This document shows positions 42,698-54,287 of a stretch of DNA of 64,000 nt, one piece after another. Each line of letters opens with the position of its first letter. The first letter of the stretch is position 1. The DNA comes from Ascarosepion bandense (taxonomy: Eukaryota; Mollusca; Cephalopoda; Sepiida; Sepiidae). Made by a program: the position numbers and the translations under genes. The notes below the pieces were generated by a model that saw only the letters and a list, made by a program, of their open reading frames with translations, did no database searches and had not been told where the DNA came from. The stretch is from positions 1,270,501 through 1,334,500 of the forward strand of contig JBBBDQ010001187.1 in the NCBI GenBank assembly GCA_037127315.1, in the 5' to 3' direction.

Positions 42698-43399
42698 TTG
42701 AATATATAAATGTGATTGTAAGTATGTGTAGTTCCCTTAATTTCAAGGATACACGCTTCTACAAAATAAAAAATGACATATTTTTGCAACGTCTGTATAT
42801 ATATTGCCATCTGTCTAAGACAAATATAATCTTAGGATTTAGGATTTTTATGCGTAAGGAATAAGATGTTAATCCAGTAATTCAAAACAAAAAAAAAACA
42901 TTGGCTGTTTGTGTCATTGGCGTTAGGTTCAGCTGAAACAAAAATCTTAAACTTCCAGATATCATCTGGCTATCGACTTCTTTCTTCAAACGGTGAGTCA
43001 TTTCGCACAAGCATAACATACACTGCATATTTGAATCACGACAAACGCGGCATTCACCAAAGGTCATAAACCCTTTTTAAAAGATTGAATTGTTCGACGA
43101 AAATAAAATTGGCCTTTCGAAATGATAATAGGATTTCTATAAAACGTGTATTTCAGACACCTCAACACAAAAAGGATTTTTGCTTTCAAATAGAAACTAC
43201 TGCTTTCTGTGTAAATGAAGGTTTGAAGAATTGTCAGACAGCTTTGAATCTGCGAGGAGGAATGAAGAGGTAAAGAGTATAAGATAGCAGAACGAATAGG
43301 AATGATAAACATACATAAAAGTCAATAACAAGTAAACATTTTGACAGATGAATAGAAGATTCATACACCATTCAAACGGACATGAAAATAGGTTAAATT
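42698..43399. other. Intergenic sequence, nothing recognised
   Basis: Overlapping small open frames (62-92 codons) without recognisable domains. Confidence 0.45.
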
Positions 43400-43563
43400 A
43401 AAAATAATATCACAAAATATCACCTGATAAAAAAGAAAAATGAAAGAAAATATAACGAAAATGAAAAATATAATTTTGAAATTGACGGAGAAGAATAGAA
43501 GAAAAACCAAAGGAAATAATCAACATTAAAAGTAATATAAGTAAATAATACCTGATAAAAAAA

Positions 43564-43608
<45 letters not shown>

Positions 43609-44380
43609 ACATATAACGAAAATGAAAAATATATATTTCAAATAGACGGAGAAGAATAAGTGAAAAATCAAAGAAAATAAGCAACATTAAAATTAATATA
43701 AGTAAATTATACTTGATAAGAAAGAAAGAAAAGAAAGAATTAGAAAAAAAGTAAGTAAGAAATAAGGGATGAAAAAAAGAAAGAAAGAAAGAAAGAAAAT
43801 AAAAGGAAAATGAAAAATCTAACTGCGAAATATAGGAAGCATAATAAAAGAAAAATCCAAGAAAATAAGCATCATTAAAAGCAATATAGATAATTCTACC
43901 TGATAAGAAAAAAAGAAAGATAAAAAAGAAAGAGAAAGAAAGAAATTAAGTAAGAAAAAAAGAAAGAAAAAAGAAAGAAAGAAAAAAGAAAGAAAGAATG
44001 AAAGGAAGAAATATAACGTAAATGAAAAATATAAAAACTAAGAAAATAAGCAACATTAAAAGTAATATAAGTAAAGAATACCTGATAAGAAAGAAAGAAA
44101 AGGAAGAAAGAGAAAGAAATAAGAAAAAATGAATAAAATAAAGTAAGAAAGAAAAAAGAAAGAAAAAGAAAGAAAATGCAGAAATAAAAAAATATAATTG
44201 TGGAAAAGAGAAAGAAGAATAGGTTAAAAATAAAAGAAAATAAGTTAAATTCCAAGTAATATCAAAAAAATTATGCGAAAGAAAATAGGGAATTAATGTA
44301 GAAAAATAGAAGAAAAAAGAAAGAAAGAAAATGTAGAAATTAAAAATATAATTATGATAGTAAGGGAGAAGGATAGGTGA
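43400..44380. repeat. Purine-rich satellite with nested GAAA runs
   Basis: CCTGATAA followed by a GAAA/AAAAG tract recurs at about 43422, 43551, 43711 (as CTTGATAA), 43900 and 44082. The units are 129-189 bp and each also contains AAAATAAGCAACATTAAAAG. Length differences come from the GAAA tracts. The plus strand is almost pure purine over long stretches. The 173- and 119-codon minus-strand frames are low-complexity artefacts. Confidence 0.85.
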
Positions 44381-45477
44381 AAAACCAAATGACCTACAAT
44401 ACAAAAGAAAAATGTCAGTAAAAAGCGAAATAGCCAAAAAAATGAAAGTTAGAGTCGAAAAAAACACTTACAAAAATGGTGACTGCTTTAAAAAGAAAAA
44501 AAATATATACATACTGCAAGACTTAAAGAAAAATTGGTAATAGGAAACTGAAACTGAAAGTGAAAGTAGTCTGTGAGGTAAAAAAACAGGGTAAAGTTTA
44601 GAATATATCCGGAAGTAATACAGTATAATGCTTTGAAGAAATAGAAAAGAAGGACGAATAAATATAGCACAAAACCATTTAATGGACAATGCACGCAAAT
44701 ATAAAAAGAATAGAACAACGAAAACTATAATGGATGACAAAGGAAACACGAAATGCAAGAGAAAAATTAAAACAAGAGAAAAATGTAGAAACAATAAAAA
44801 TAGGGATAAGAATCTAAAATTCAAATCTTATTAAAACATTGCAAGATGGAATAATGCAAGCAAGCATGCCATCAATTTCAGAAGTGGTTACATTTGCACT
44901 TTTTAGAAAATTAAATCGAGTCTGTTAAAGTTACAAAATATATAAAAAGGAAGATATTTTTATACACGTGTTTGACTACTGTTTACATAACTTTTCGTAG
45001 AATCAAAAGCAGAAGTTTGATTTATCCTTTAAAAATCTGCCATTTAATCCAGGATTATAATTTCTAAAGATGAGAAACAAATCCCATAATGCCATGTTCT
45101 CCTCGGAGACAATTATTCTTATTTCTTTAAAACTCGACTCTCGTAGTCCTAAAGACATTATAGCCATACAGCAAAATGATACTAGCCGCCTGTTTCCCAG
45201 TCACAATGAAGGGGAAGAATGTTTCTCATGAGTTGTATGAGTCACAAAATTCTTATATCTTTTCCATTTTTGATCATACATCCTTGTAGATGTTTGCTTG
45301 CTGTATCACGTTGGTCAGCAAGCATAAAGAATCTAATCATAATTTTATTAACGAAGAGAACGCTTGAGCGGTCACTCTCTTTTTGATTCCTGATTGACTT
45401 GCTAGAAAGACTGCCGCAGTAATCTGACATTAAAATCTGCGGTTTACTGGAAACAAAATAAGGCAATAAGCCCTGTA
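44381..45477. other. A-rich intergenic sequence
   Basis: Continuing purine bias to about 44800, then ordinary AT-rich sequence. No gene recognised. Confidence 0.45.
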
Positions 45478-45592
45478 TGTCATGCTGTCGTAAATGGGGA
45501 TAGAAAGATGGATTTGCACAGGAACTCGTACTCGGCTCTCTGATTTCCTAATTTATTGAGTCATTATAGATCACACCACCCACACATCATTA
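45478..45592 (-). mobile_element. SINE-1 head fragment, minus strand
   Basis: The complement reads GATGTGTGGGTGGTGTGATC, then GAGAGCCGAGTACGAGTTCC, matching the SINE-1 tRNA head and B-box. The 3' two thirds are absent. Confidence 0.6.
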
Positions 45593-45624
45593 ACAGATAT
45601 CCTGAAATAGACGATTATTGCAGA

Positions 45625-45811
45625 CTAGCAATATAGCCTGGATGTTGCCCGGGTATAATAAAAGCTTTAAAACTAATCCATCGTCCTGGAGCTCAGACCC
45701 TTTGGACGTTGGCACGAAAGACTAAAAAGTAATAGTTGTTTCCAGTTAAAGTGAATCCGTAGATTGAAAGAAAAATGAATTGATGTAAGTCAAATTTTGA
45801 TTTCCTGGTAT

Positions 45812-45846
<35 letters not shown>

Positions 45847-46148
45847 CGATTTTCTGCACTATTGTAAGAACTGCAATCTTGAAAATTATGAATATCGTTT
45901 CTTATATATTTGTCTATGAGTGTATCAAATTTGATTAAAATCGGACCACTCCTTCGATTATCGATATTTATCGGAGGTGCCTCGACACAAACCCTAGCTA
46001 AGAACACTCGCTGACGTTTATAGTACAACTCTGTAAGTTTACAAGAAAATCGTTTCAGTAGTTTCGGACTCTATAGGTAACGGATACACACACAGACACA
46101 GACACACACACACACACAGACAAAGTTCCATTTATAAATAAGTTTAGA
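45625..46148 (-). mobile_element. Helitron-like H1, complete, minus strand (variant 2)
   Basis: On the minus strand it begins TCTAAACTTATTTATAAATG at 46148 after host A and ends CTAG at 45625 before host T. Length is 524 bp. It contains (TG)n, the CGATAATCG-type segment, a TA run at 45816-45842 and the variant-2 centre (TCAAAATTTGACTTACATC). Confidence 0.8.
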
Positions 46149-46722
46149 TTAGATACAAAATAAGTACGCTCAATGTACATAAAATATAAAATATTGTATA
46201 TTTTTATTTAAATTTCAAATATTTACTAATATATGCTTGCCAACCTCTGAACCGTGAACACCTTGAATAATTTTTTGTTGTGGTCTGTTAGGGCTAGGAA
46301 GAATTACATGAAAAGAAGGTAGGTCGAACCCGTGTATTGGAATAACAGAATATATATACAAAATAAGAGTGTTATTAGTCAGCAGATGTGTCTGTCCGAA
46401 ATGTCAAGTAACACTGCGTCTCGACGGCCTATCCAGAAAGACTCACAGGTTAGTATTTATGAAAGTGGAAGAGTTCATTCCAATGTAGATAGGGCACCAT
46501 AACAATATTCACATTATACAGTCGGCTATTGTCGTATTAAGCGAATTTATCTAATTTTTTATTAAATCCACGAAGAAATATTGTACTTATTTCAGCATTC
46601 CATTTTTCTGTAATCTTTCAGATCAATTAATATTATTCATACGTAAATTTTCATGACTGTGTTGCTTGTCAACTTCTTACAGTGAAACAATGTATTTGAT
46701 TTTATTGTTCTTTATTGTATTA
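46149..46722. other. AT-rich intergenic sequence
   Basis: Nothing recognised. Confidence 0.45.
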
Positions 46723-46734
46723 ACGGGTGTGCGT

Positions 46735-47027
46735 TGTAATGCAGTGGATATCGACTCGGAACGACAAATCGGGGAGCCGAGTTCGGATTCCATTTGAATT
46801 CCTTGCATTTACTTACGCGCAAATGTCTTTGCGAAAGGTAATCCGTCTATTCCTTCCAGTTATGGGTTAAATAATAGGACAGATAGGGTTATATAGCCTT
46901 GGTCGACACCCAGTCTACAGCAGAAACCAATGGCAACCTACTGCGGGATAATCTTTTTCCAAGTCAGTCATGTCTCTTTCGAGACATGGTCGCCCAAAGC
47001 GTGTATCACGTATGGCACTTAACTGAC
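46735..47027 (+). mobile_element. SINE-1, full length, with TSD
   Basis: Head GTGCGTTGTAATGCAGTGG, B-box-like GAGTTCGGATTCC, and hairpin ATGTCTC/GAGACAT. Flanked by TATTGTATTAAC (46723-46734) and TATTGTACTAAC (47028-47039), a 12-bp duplication with one mismatch. Confidence 0.9.
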
Positions 47028-47039
47028 TATTGTACTAAC

Positions 47040-47346
47040 TGAACCAGGGAAGCTCAACTACTATGAAACCAGATGTAGCTTTTTTTAAACAATACTGAAA
47101 TCAACTAGAATTAGTGTCTCTTTTTTCGTAAAAGAATGCAACAAGACAAGCAAAAAATTATATTGGCACTTTAATGATTGTAAGCTACAATAGAAATGTT
47201 TATTTACACATTTTATGTTTACTCACATCATTATAAACGTCGTATTTCACGGAATGGCGGGAAAAAAAGAATGACGCACGTGGTTTGTTTCCAGATAAAT
47301 ATTTTTTTCTCTATGACATACAACAAATAGCACAATTATATATATA
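47040..47346. other. AT-rich intergenic sequence
   Basis: Nothing recognised. Confidence 0.45.
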
Positions 47347-47885
47347 CTAGCGGAGCCCATGAAATTTCAACGGAAGGATAATTATGATTTCCTGGAAAAA
47401 TTTTACTTTCTCATACTAAAAATGATAGTAACGTCTTCAAATATAAAGGAATTGGATAATATCATAACGGTAAAATAGAGTGTATTTTAATTAAAATTTC
47501 TATAAAAGTAATGTCCATAGAAACTACTTTACTGTAATCTTATATTAAGAGGCGTATGCACAGATCATAACTAAAATACTGTACGCTATTTTGTAAGAGA
47601 TTTTGAAAGACAATTTTTTTTATTGCTGAAAAATCATGGCTCCTGTGTCCATTGTAAGCAGAAAAGACCAACCGACTAATGGCCAAGGGTTTAGAGGCCA
47701 GAAGTTTCGCTATTAGGTCGCGGGATACGCAACAAACCTACCTATTTTTACTATATTGTAAAGGCTGAGGAGAGAAAAAAGATAGAGGGGAAGGAAAAGC
47801 TCGTGTAGAGAGTAAGTGTGTTATCTTTCTTCAGTGGTGTAACGGACGGACGAACTAAGTAACTAACTAAGGAAGGAACATGCAG

Positions 47886-47890
<5 letters not shown>
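47347..47890 (-). mobile_element. Helitron-like H2, minus strand, internally deleted
   Basis: CTAG at 47350-47347 with T beyond it on the minus strand. The adjoining hairpin is slightly decayed (ATGAAATTTCAACGG on the plus strand). It follows 14520 to about 14910, then skips most of the duplicated module and resumes at AAGGCTGAGGAGA near 47760. Confidence 0.7.

Positions 47891-47926
<36 letters not shown>
47889..47926. repeat. (TA)n microsatellite
   Basis: About 19 TA units at the edge of the H2 copy. Confidence 0.9.
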
Positions 47927-47931
<5 letters not shown>

Positions 47932-47954
47932 TTGTACACACATATATATAAGCG

Positions 47955-48400
47955 CTCCAAGCAGGGCATTATACTGCCACTGTTGTACAGGGTTTACATA
48001 GGAGGAAACTTAGGAGAAACAGTAACAGAATAAAGAGGGTGTCAGGAAGTGAGGAAGAGAAGGATGAGTATACTGCAGAAATGAGATGAGAGATGCAAGT
48101 GAGTGGAACAAGAGATGACTATTGACTTTACATTTAAATTCTTGGGGATTGTAGCTGTCAGGGAAGCAACTAAATGGAAGGGAATTCCACAGGCGGGGAG
48201 TGAAAGAAAAGGAGCTGATGAAGTAGAATTTACGTTTATATCTTACTTGTTTCATAGTAAAAAATGGGACCTATTTGATAATCTTGTGGCTTGAGTAAAT
48301 TCGTATATAGGGGCACCAGTTTCCTAAGTTCATCAGAGCAAAAGCCGTGAAAGTATTTGTATAAGAGGCACAGGGAAGCGACATTGCGCCGGTGAGAAAG
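47955..48400 (-). mobile_element. LINE-A 3' end, minus strand
   Basis: The complement of the LINE-A tail (GCTCCAAGCAGGGCATTATA), the 3' UTR and the FTVKP/ATRLAT coding end, up to the segment coding for FCSDEL (CATCAGAGCAAAAGCC). It represents the pre-minisatellite state of the region expanded at 2118-3043. Confidence 0.8.
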
Positions 48401-48417
48401 ATTATATATATTTATAC

Positions 48418-50095
48418 AATCGTCTCATCTAAAGCAAGACAGTACCGCCACTGGATCGCAAGGGGGTTACATTATAGGAGACGGGAGAGAAAGGAGAATA
48501 GGTGACGGTAGGTAACCGAGAATGGGCTAGAGAAGGACGGGTATATTGTTGTGAATAAATCTGCGTGAAAAGTAAGTGTAAAGTGAGAAGAAAGAAGGAA
48601 ATTAAACAGATAAGAGATGACAGTTGACGTTGCATGTACACTCTTTGAATTTCTACAGGCGGGAAGTGCGGGAAAAGAAGATAAGTTTGTAGAGGTCGTG
48701 GTTACACTTGACAGTTTTCACAGTAACATGGTGGGACTTTGTTGCTAGTCTACAAGCTAGAGCAAATTAGCGCAGAAGGTGCCACCAAGAAGCTAAGCTC
48801 GTCGGATCAGAATCCGTGAAAATATTTGTAGAAGGGACAGAGACAAGCCACATCTCGTCACGGAAAGAGTAAGTTGCGTCGAGCCGCCAGATCAGGATCG
48901 ACTACATTAGAAATCATTCCTTAGATTTTGTCGAGAATTCCAAGGTGAACAGCAGGGGCGCCCGAAAAGATGTCATCAGTATTTAATGCACGGGTAGATG
49001 GCAGATTTCTGTATGTGCATGACGGCTTCAAAAGAGAAAATCTTCGTGACCAGACAAAGAGACCCAATCTTTTTAGCAGTAGATTTACCTATTAATTCAA
49101 GGTAGTCGTTCAGCTTAGAGAGTGAAGCCGAGGAGGTGCAGTGTATTACTTTCAAGGAGAGTAGCGTGATCCATACTGATGGCGGGTAGGAAAGATTTTT
49201 CACGGTGGTTAAAGGATAGCAGCTTCGATTTGGAAGCGTTAAAATTTACGAGTCATTTTTACCCTATCCCACCACTGACTGTACGTCCTTTCGGGAGCAG
49301 CAGTAAGGTTTGCTTTGTCAGCATCCGCGTATTTTTAGTGTTGTTGTCACCGTAGAGGTCTAACTGAGATATGATTACATCAGGGAGATTGTTGATGAAA
49401 ATCAGAAAACGCGTAGGACCTAGGATAGATCCTTGAGGGTCACTCTCGTTCGTATGATAGGATATGTATACATGCCCGTTCAAAAGGATCTTCATTAGGC
49501 GATTCGATTGGAACGATCACATTCAGTCAAATAAACGTCCAGATACAAGATAGCCTTGTAGCTTGTGTAGAAGTATATGAAGCCACTTTCTGTCAAATGC
49601 TTTGGAGATATTCAGGTCACCAGCTCAAGATTCTCTGTTCTTATCAAGAGCCTGGTATATACTTAGTGATGATCGTTACCGTGTCAGTGGTAAACCTGAC
49701 GAAGCGGAAGTCATAGGGTCTGTCGGAAAATAGGCAGTGATCTATGAGACTTTGAACCACTTCAGCATTGATGATGGCTTCGAAAACTTTGCCAAAAATC
49801 TGTAGGAGGCTGATAGGGCGGTAATTGGAGAGGACTGAGAGTTTTCCCGAGTACTTAAAATCAGGAACGACAGATGAAATCTTCCAGCAAGCAGGAAAGC
49901 AAGAAGCAAAGTGCCAGAAATTAAAGAACTTGGAGGCGAGTACATGGGCAGATTTCATTAAGTTGATAGGGATTCCGTCACTTCCTCTCGCCTTACAGAG
50001 TCAAGTTTTTAAAATTATTTTTGAGACAAGTAAAGGAGTGATGTGAAAGTCACTCAGTTGAGCCTGAGTTTGGCATCATTCGGCAATTCTAACTC
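48418..50095 (-). pseudogene. LINE-A-type copy with most of the RT, minus strand, decayed
   Basis: Minus-strand order from the right: sequence like the FHITP...LD region (50060-50000), FPACWKISSVVPDFKYSGKL and SNYRPISLLQIFGKVFEAII (about 49890-49760). Then RPYDFRFVRFTTDTVTIITK, the ILLNGHVYISYHTNESDPQG block with SILGPTRFLIFINNLPD (49490-49370), and the catalytic box as LYGDNN in place of MYADDT (about 49350). The C-terminal region and a full 3' UTR end near 48418. Both A-to-G and D-to-N changes hit the YADD box. Many stops. It is adjacent to a second LINE-A tail at 47955-48400, so two copies lie head to tail. Confidence 0.82.
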
Positions 50096-50363
50096 TGAGG
50101 TATGGTCGCTTATTAGAAGGATGTAGACTTTTAGCGTATGATTATCATACTCCAGTAGTTGGTGTGCTCTAATTCATTACTGAATGAACGATGCGTAGAT
50201 GGTAGAGTAGCTACTGTTGCATTCAAAGTCTACAATTTTTTCAGAGTGCTCAAACACGAGTGTGAGAGCCTAACTAGTCATCCGCAGACAGATCTATTTA
50301 GCTGTATCACAGCTCATCAGTACGGTTTGACATCCGATTACTTTTACCCAGGATTGAAACCAG

Positions 50364-50368
<5 letters not shown>

Positions 50369-50414
<46 letters not shown>
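50369..50414. repeat. (TA)n microsatellite
   Basis: About 22 TA units directly left of the palindrome. Confidence 0.9.
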
Positions 50415-50419
<5 letters not shown>

Positions 50420-50481
50420 AACTACTAAAAAGTTGTAAGTTAAAAATGTATATATTGATAGTATTTATTTATTTCCATTTC

Positions 50482-50521
<40 letters not shown>

Positions 50522-50588
50522 GGAATAAATAAATACTGTCAAAAAAAATAAATTTTAACTTACAACTTTTTAGTAGTTTTTCCTATAC
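50415..50588. repeat. Palindrome with a (TA)n centre
   Basis: AAAACTACTAAAAAGTTGTA, AGTTAAAA and AGTATTTATTTATT on the left are matched by AATAAATAAATACT, TTTTAACTTACAACTTTTTA and GTAGTTTT on the right. The centre is the TA run at 50487-50518. Arms are about 75 bp. Confidence 0.88.
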
Positions 50589-50610
50589 ATATTAAGATTT
50601 GATTATTATC

Positions 50611-50616
<6 letters not shown>

Positions 50617-50642
<26 letters not shown>
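50617..50642. repeat. (TA)n microsatellite
   Basis: About 13 TA units. Confidence 0.9.
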
Positions 50643-50646
<4 letters not shown>

Positions 50647-50754
50647 TTTAGTTTTTGATCATAATTGTATTAGACCAGTACGCAGTGTTAAATATAATTA
50701 TATTGTAGACCTGTTGAATATGTTTTTATTTGTAAACAGGCTATTTCATCACCC

Positions 50755-50832
50755 ACGTTTCTACATTTCGTAGTCTTCTGGAGATTTACAATATTGTAAT
50801 CTCCTGATGACACTAAAATGTAGAAATCTATC
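50755..50832. repeat. Short palindrome
   Basis: GTTTCTACATTT and GGAGATTTACAATA on the left pair with TATTGTAATCTCC and AAAATGTAGAAA on the right. The centre is near 50794. Confidence 0.8.
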
Positions 50833-51204
50833 TATATCATATAGAAATATATCTTTAGGCTCTTTAAATATGGCCATATTCTTTGTAATCGATTCAAGGT
50901 TTACAAAATATTCTACAAACATAGAAGTGTCTTTCACTTTTACAAGGAAATTATGAAAATAAATTTTATTTTGTGATTAAAGTTTTGTACGTTTTCAAGT
51001 TTTAATTAAATATAAGACTCCAACTGGTAGTGGTGCTAATAAAAGATTTATTAAGAGAAACAAATTAGAAAAGGGAGGATAGATTTACGACACCGATTAA
51101 TATCTTAATATAAAAGATTAAAATGAGATAAGTATTTTTCTTTGCGGTTACTTGGATAATTGTTAATGCGCATCATTTGAATCAGCTAGAATTTTTCTTA
51201 TTAA
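50833..51204. other. AT-rich intergenic sequence
   Basis: Nothing recognised. Confidence 0.45.
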
Positions 51205-51895
51205 AACGCTGACAAATAGTTCCTGCCTGTTCAGCCGCTATTGCCCACAGGGACCACTATTTCGGATTATTTCAGAGATATGCATCTGACCACAATAGAC
51301 GCCTAATCACGTTTGCTCGTAATGAGTGCAAGAAAATCTTGAATGACGTCAAGCGAGAGAATGAGATTGCGCATAGCTGACCACAAGTTCGGCTCCAAGG
51401 ACTATTGGCGGTTATACAAACGGGTGCTCTGCGCCAACGAACTTAAGTTACTGGTGCCCCTGCAGCAGGTGTTTACTCGTGCAACCAGACTGGCAACTGG
51501 GTATCACCCATTCACAGTTAGATCAACCAAATGCAGTCGAAATTTCTACTCCTGCAGCTTCCCTTCTGTGGAAAACGCTTCCATATTCTTGCTTTCCTGA
51601 CAGCTACAACTTTCCAGGAATTTAAATGCAATGTCAATACTCATTTCTTAACTACTACTCAATTCTTTCCACACACCCTTGTATATCTTTTCCTTTCTCT
51701 CCAACGTCGCAACTGTCATCACACCGGTCTTTCTATCCTTCTCTTGTTTCTTTTCTAACTGGTTCGTTTTTCTCTTCACTCTCCTCCTATCTAATCGTTT
51801 CACTCTTATGTAGCCTCCTAACCATTTTACTCTTATGTAGCCTCTTGCACATCAGTGGCGTTACCGGTTTCCTGTAGTGATATGATTAAAAGAAT
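51205..51895 (+). mobile_element. LINE-A copy lacking the whole RT (internal deletion)
   Basis: 51230-51440 matches the linker after the endonuclease (SAAIAHRDHYF, RLITFARNECKKILND, FGSKDYWRLYKRVLCANE). It then joins directly to the C-terminal ELKLLVPLQQVFTRATRLAT and the 3' UTR up to TGATATGATTAAAAG. About 1.4 kb, including every RT motif, is missing between 51440 and 51450. The terminal 3' UTR contains a short internal duplication (ACTCTTATGTAGCCTC twice, 51804 and 51829). Confidence 0.85.
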
Positions 51896-53067
51896 ATAAT
51901 TATATTGCGATTTTACAGTTGAATGCAATCTAGTTCAACAACAAATTAAGATGTAGACAAGACATCAATAATTTATATTTTGAGTGCACTATTTTCTTCA
52001 AACTTATGTAGGGAATGGTCTATTTTTATTTGTCATGCAACAATACTTGTAGGATCGTCGATTTCAAGGGTGTAGAAGTCAAATAACTTACCTTTCAACA
52101 TGGCTGTCTTCTTTTGTCTCCCTACAGGAAGGTGAATATTCAAGAGTGTGGATATTGTGCTCAGTATTTATGGAGTTAAATATACACACTGAAATTATCA
52201 GCCAATCAATGCTTACAGAATTGTCTTGACTGTAACAGAATGGAATCTCCCAGGTTATTATTTAAACCACCTACCAATATGCCCTGGTGGTTTTTTTGCT
52301 CAGTTACACTCAACTTCTATTCTAGTTGATTACTGGTTGGTTGTTCCATAAGATCTTGACAAAGGGATTTGATATCACTAACAATTACCTAATAGCAAAA
52401 CATTTTTTTTTATGTTGGAACTAATATCTTGCAGTAAAGGCTGTTTTAAGGATATGAGAAGCCATAGAATACTCAAAATTAATAATGATTACATGAATGT
52501 AGATAAATTAATCACTTTGCGAAAAATACTTTGAAATTATTGCTTGGACATAATGATATATTTCTTCAGTCGGAAAATGATACATTTTCACGAATATATT
52601 TTATTTTCGTAAGTACATGCATTGTAAGACCCACATACGAAACACACGCTTTCTCAGTTGAATGTTCGATGAATATTTGGTGGCTTGTGTCACATCTTTA
52701 AATCTTGTGTCCCATGTAAGCTACGCTTAGATAACCGCCAATATGTTATTGTTACAAGTACTCTTGCTGAAAGATGCTCACACACAAGACAAACGCACTC
52801 TCTGACTTCTCTTAGTGTAATAGTTAGCAAACAGTTCTTGCGAGAACAATTAAAACTGAATACTCATTCGGTTCATCATTTTTCGGCCTTGTATCATATC
52901 TAAACGTAGAAAAATCATTTTGCAGCAAAACATTGTTTATCACGATTATCACACTAGACCAATTACAACTGAATAGTAAGTCTGAACCTCACTTGGTAAA
53001 CAAATATTGTAGGCTTTTTCCACATCTAAACTACAATTATAAAATAACCATACACAATCTCTGCTCT
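51896..53067. other. AT-rich intergenic sequence
   Basis: No supported open frame and no recognised repeat. Imperfect direct repetition of the type CATTTTGCAGCAAAACATTG occurs near 52910. Confidence 0.45.
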
Positions 53068-53376
53068 CAGTCAGTTAAGTGTCATACGTGATACACGTTT
53101 TGAACGATCATGTCTCGAAAGAGACATGACTGACTGGGCAGAAGATTATCGCACAGTAGGTTACCATGACTTCTGCGGTGGACTGGTTGCCAGCCAATGC
53201 TAGAGGACCCAATCTGTCCTAATAATGAAACCCATAACTGAAAAAAAGAGACGGGTTAATACCTTTCCCAAGGGTATTTGTGCATAAGTGAATGAAAGGC
53301 ATTCAACTGGAATTCGAACTCGGCTCCCCGACTTGTCCTTCCGAGTCAATATCCACTGCACAACAAGACGCACAAC
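53068..53376 (-). mobile_element. SINE-1, full length, minus strand
   Basis: The plus strand begins AGTCAGTTAAGTGTCATACG and ends in the complement of the head (GTCAATATCCACTGCACAAC). The hairpin GTCTC/GAGAC is intact. The open frames overlapping it are artefacts. Confidence 0.9.
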
Positions 53377-53985
53377 CAATATCACCCTGGTATCAATTTC
53401 AGCTTTTACGTTCTTATTTTCTCATATTGTTAAGTGCCAGTTTTTTTGTAAGTGGAAATTATGATGAGACACGTGTTAAAATTTACATGTTTTCATTTGA
53501 ACTAAAAAAGGGAAAAATTTTAAGCCTAACGCTCACGACACATGAAGGGAAAATGCCACAACATTTTAAACAAGTTAAACTTGAAGCTGAGAATTGTCGT
53601 TTGACAAAAATAGTCACATGTTTATTAGCAGAGAGACGGATTCGTATTGGCCTAAATGAGAAACAAGGGTAGTGCACATTTGCATGGAGTGACTATAAAG
53701 CAGTGCTGCTAGTACTTTGAAAACGTGCAATCTTCTTATAAAACTCGCAATCTTATAAATAACTGCATTGATATTTTATTTTATTTTTTTGGCCGATGAA
53801 CTAATATCTGACTGTTCAATCTGTTGGTCTAAGAAGTAATGAACATTATTACAAAAATACTGGTTCGCAGTTTATTACGTAAAATTATGCACTAATTATG
53901 ACTATCGATTTATTACATAGAACTGTAGGAACGATCAGATACTATTGCATATTTATATATTTTCTATTATTGTTTAACGAGACTC
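53377..53985. other. Intergenic sequence, no supported gene
   Basis: A 126-codon plus-strand frame (53292-53672) starts inside the SINE. Its second half is lysine-rich without a recognisable domain. It is not supported as a gene. Confidence 0.45.
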
Positions 53986-53999
53986 ACTACAGAGAGATG

Positions 54000-54273
54000 T
54001 GCGTTGTGGTACAGTGGATATCGGCTCGGAACAAGAAACCGGGGAGCCGATTTCGAATCCCAGTTGAATCCATTGTATTCACTCACGCGCAAATTCCCTT
54101 CCAGTTATGGGTTAAATAGCATGACAGACTGGGTTCTATAGCCTTGGTCGGCAACCAGTCTACCGCAGAAAGCAATGGCAACCTACTGCGGGATAATCTT
54201 CTGCCCAGTCAGTCATATCTCTTTCGAGACATGATCGCCCAAGCGTGTATCACGTATGGCACTCAACTGACTG
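54000..54273 (+). mobile_element. SINE-1, with perfect 14-bp TSD
   Basis: Flanked by ACTACAGAGAGATG at 53986-53999 and 54274-54287. Head GTTGTGGTACAGTGGATATC, B-box-like GATTTCGAATCCC. The segment carrying the usual CCTTGGGAAAGGTATTAAT is deleted, making it about 35 bp shorter than the others. The perfect duplication makes this one of the younger insertions. Confidence 0.93.
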
Positions 54274-54287
54274 ACTACAGAGAGATG

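Noticed and set aside
43896..44467. Long Phe/Leu/Ser-rich minus-strand frames
   Set aside because: They are translations of the homopurine satellite and have only low-complexity composition.
53292..53672. 126-codon plus-strand open frame
   Set aside because: It starts inside a minus-strand SINE and shows no domain in its unique half.
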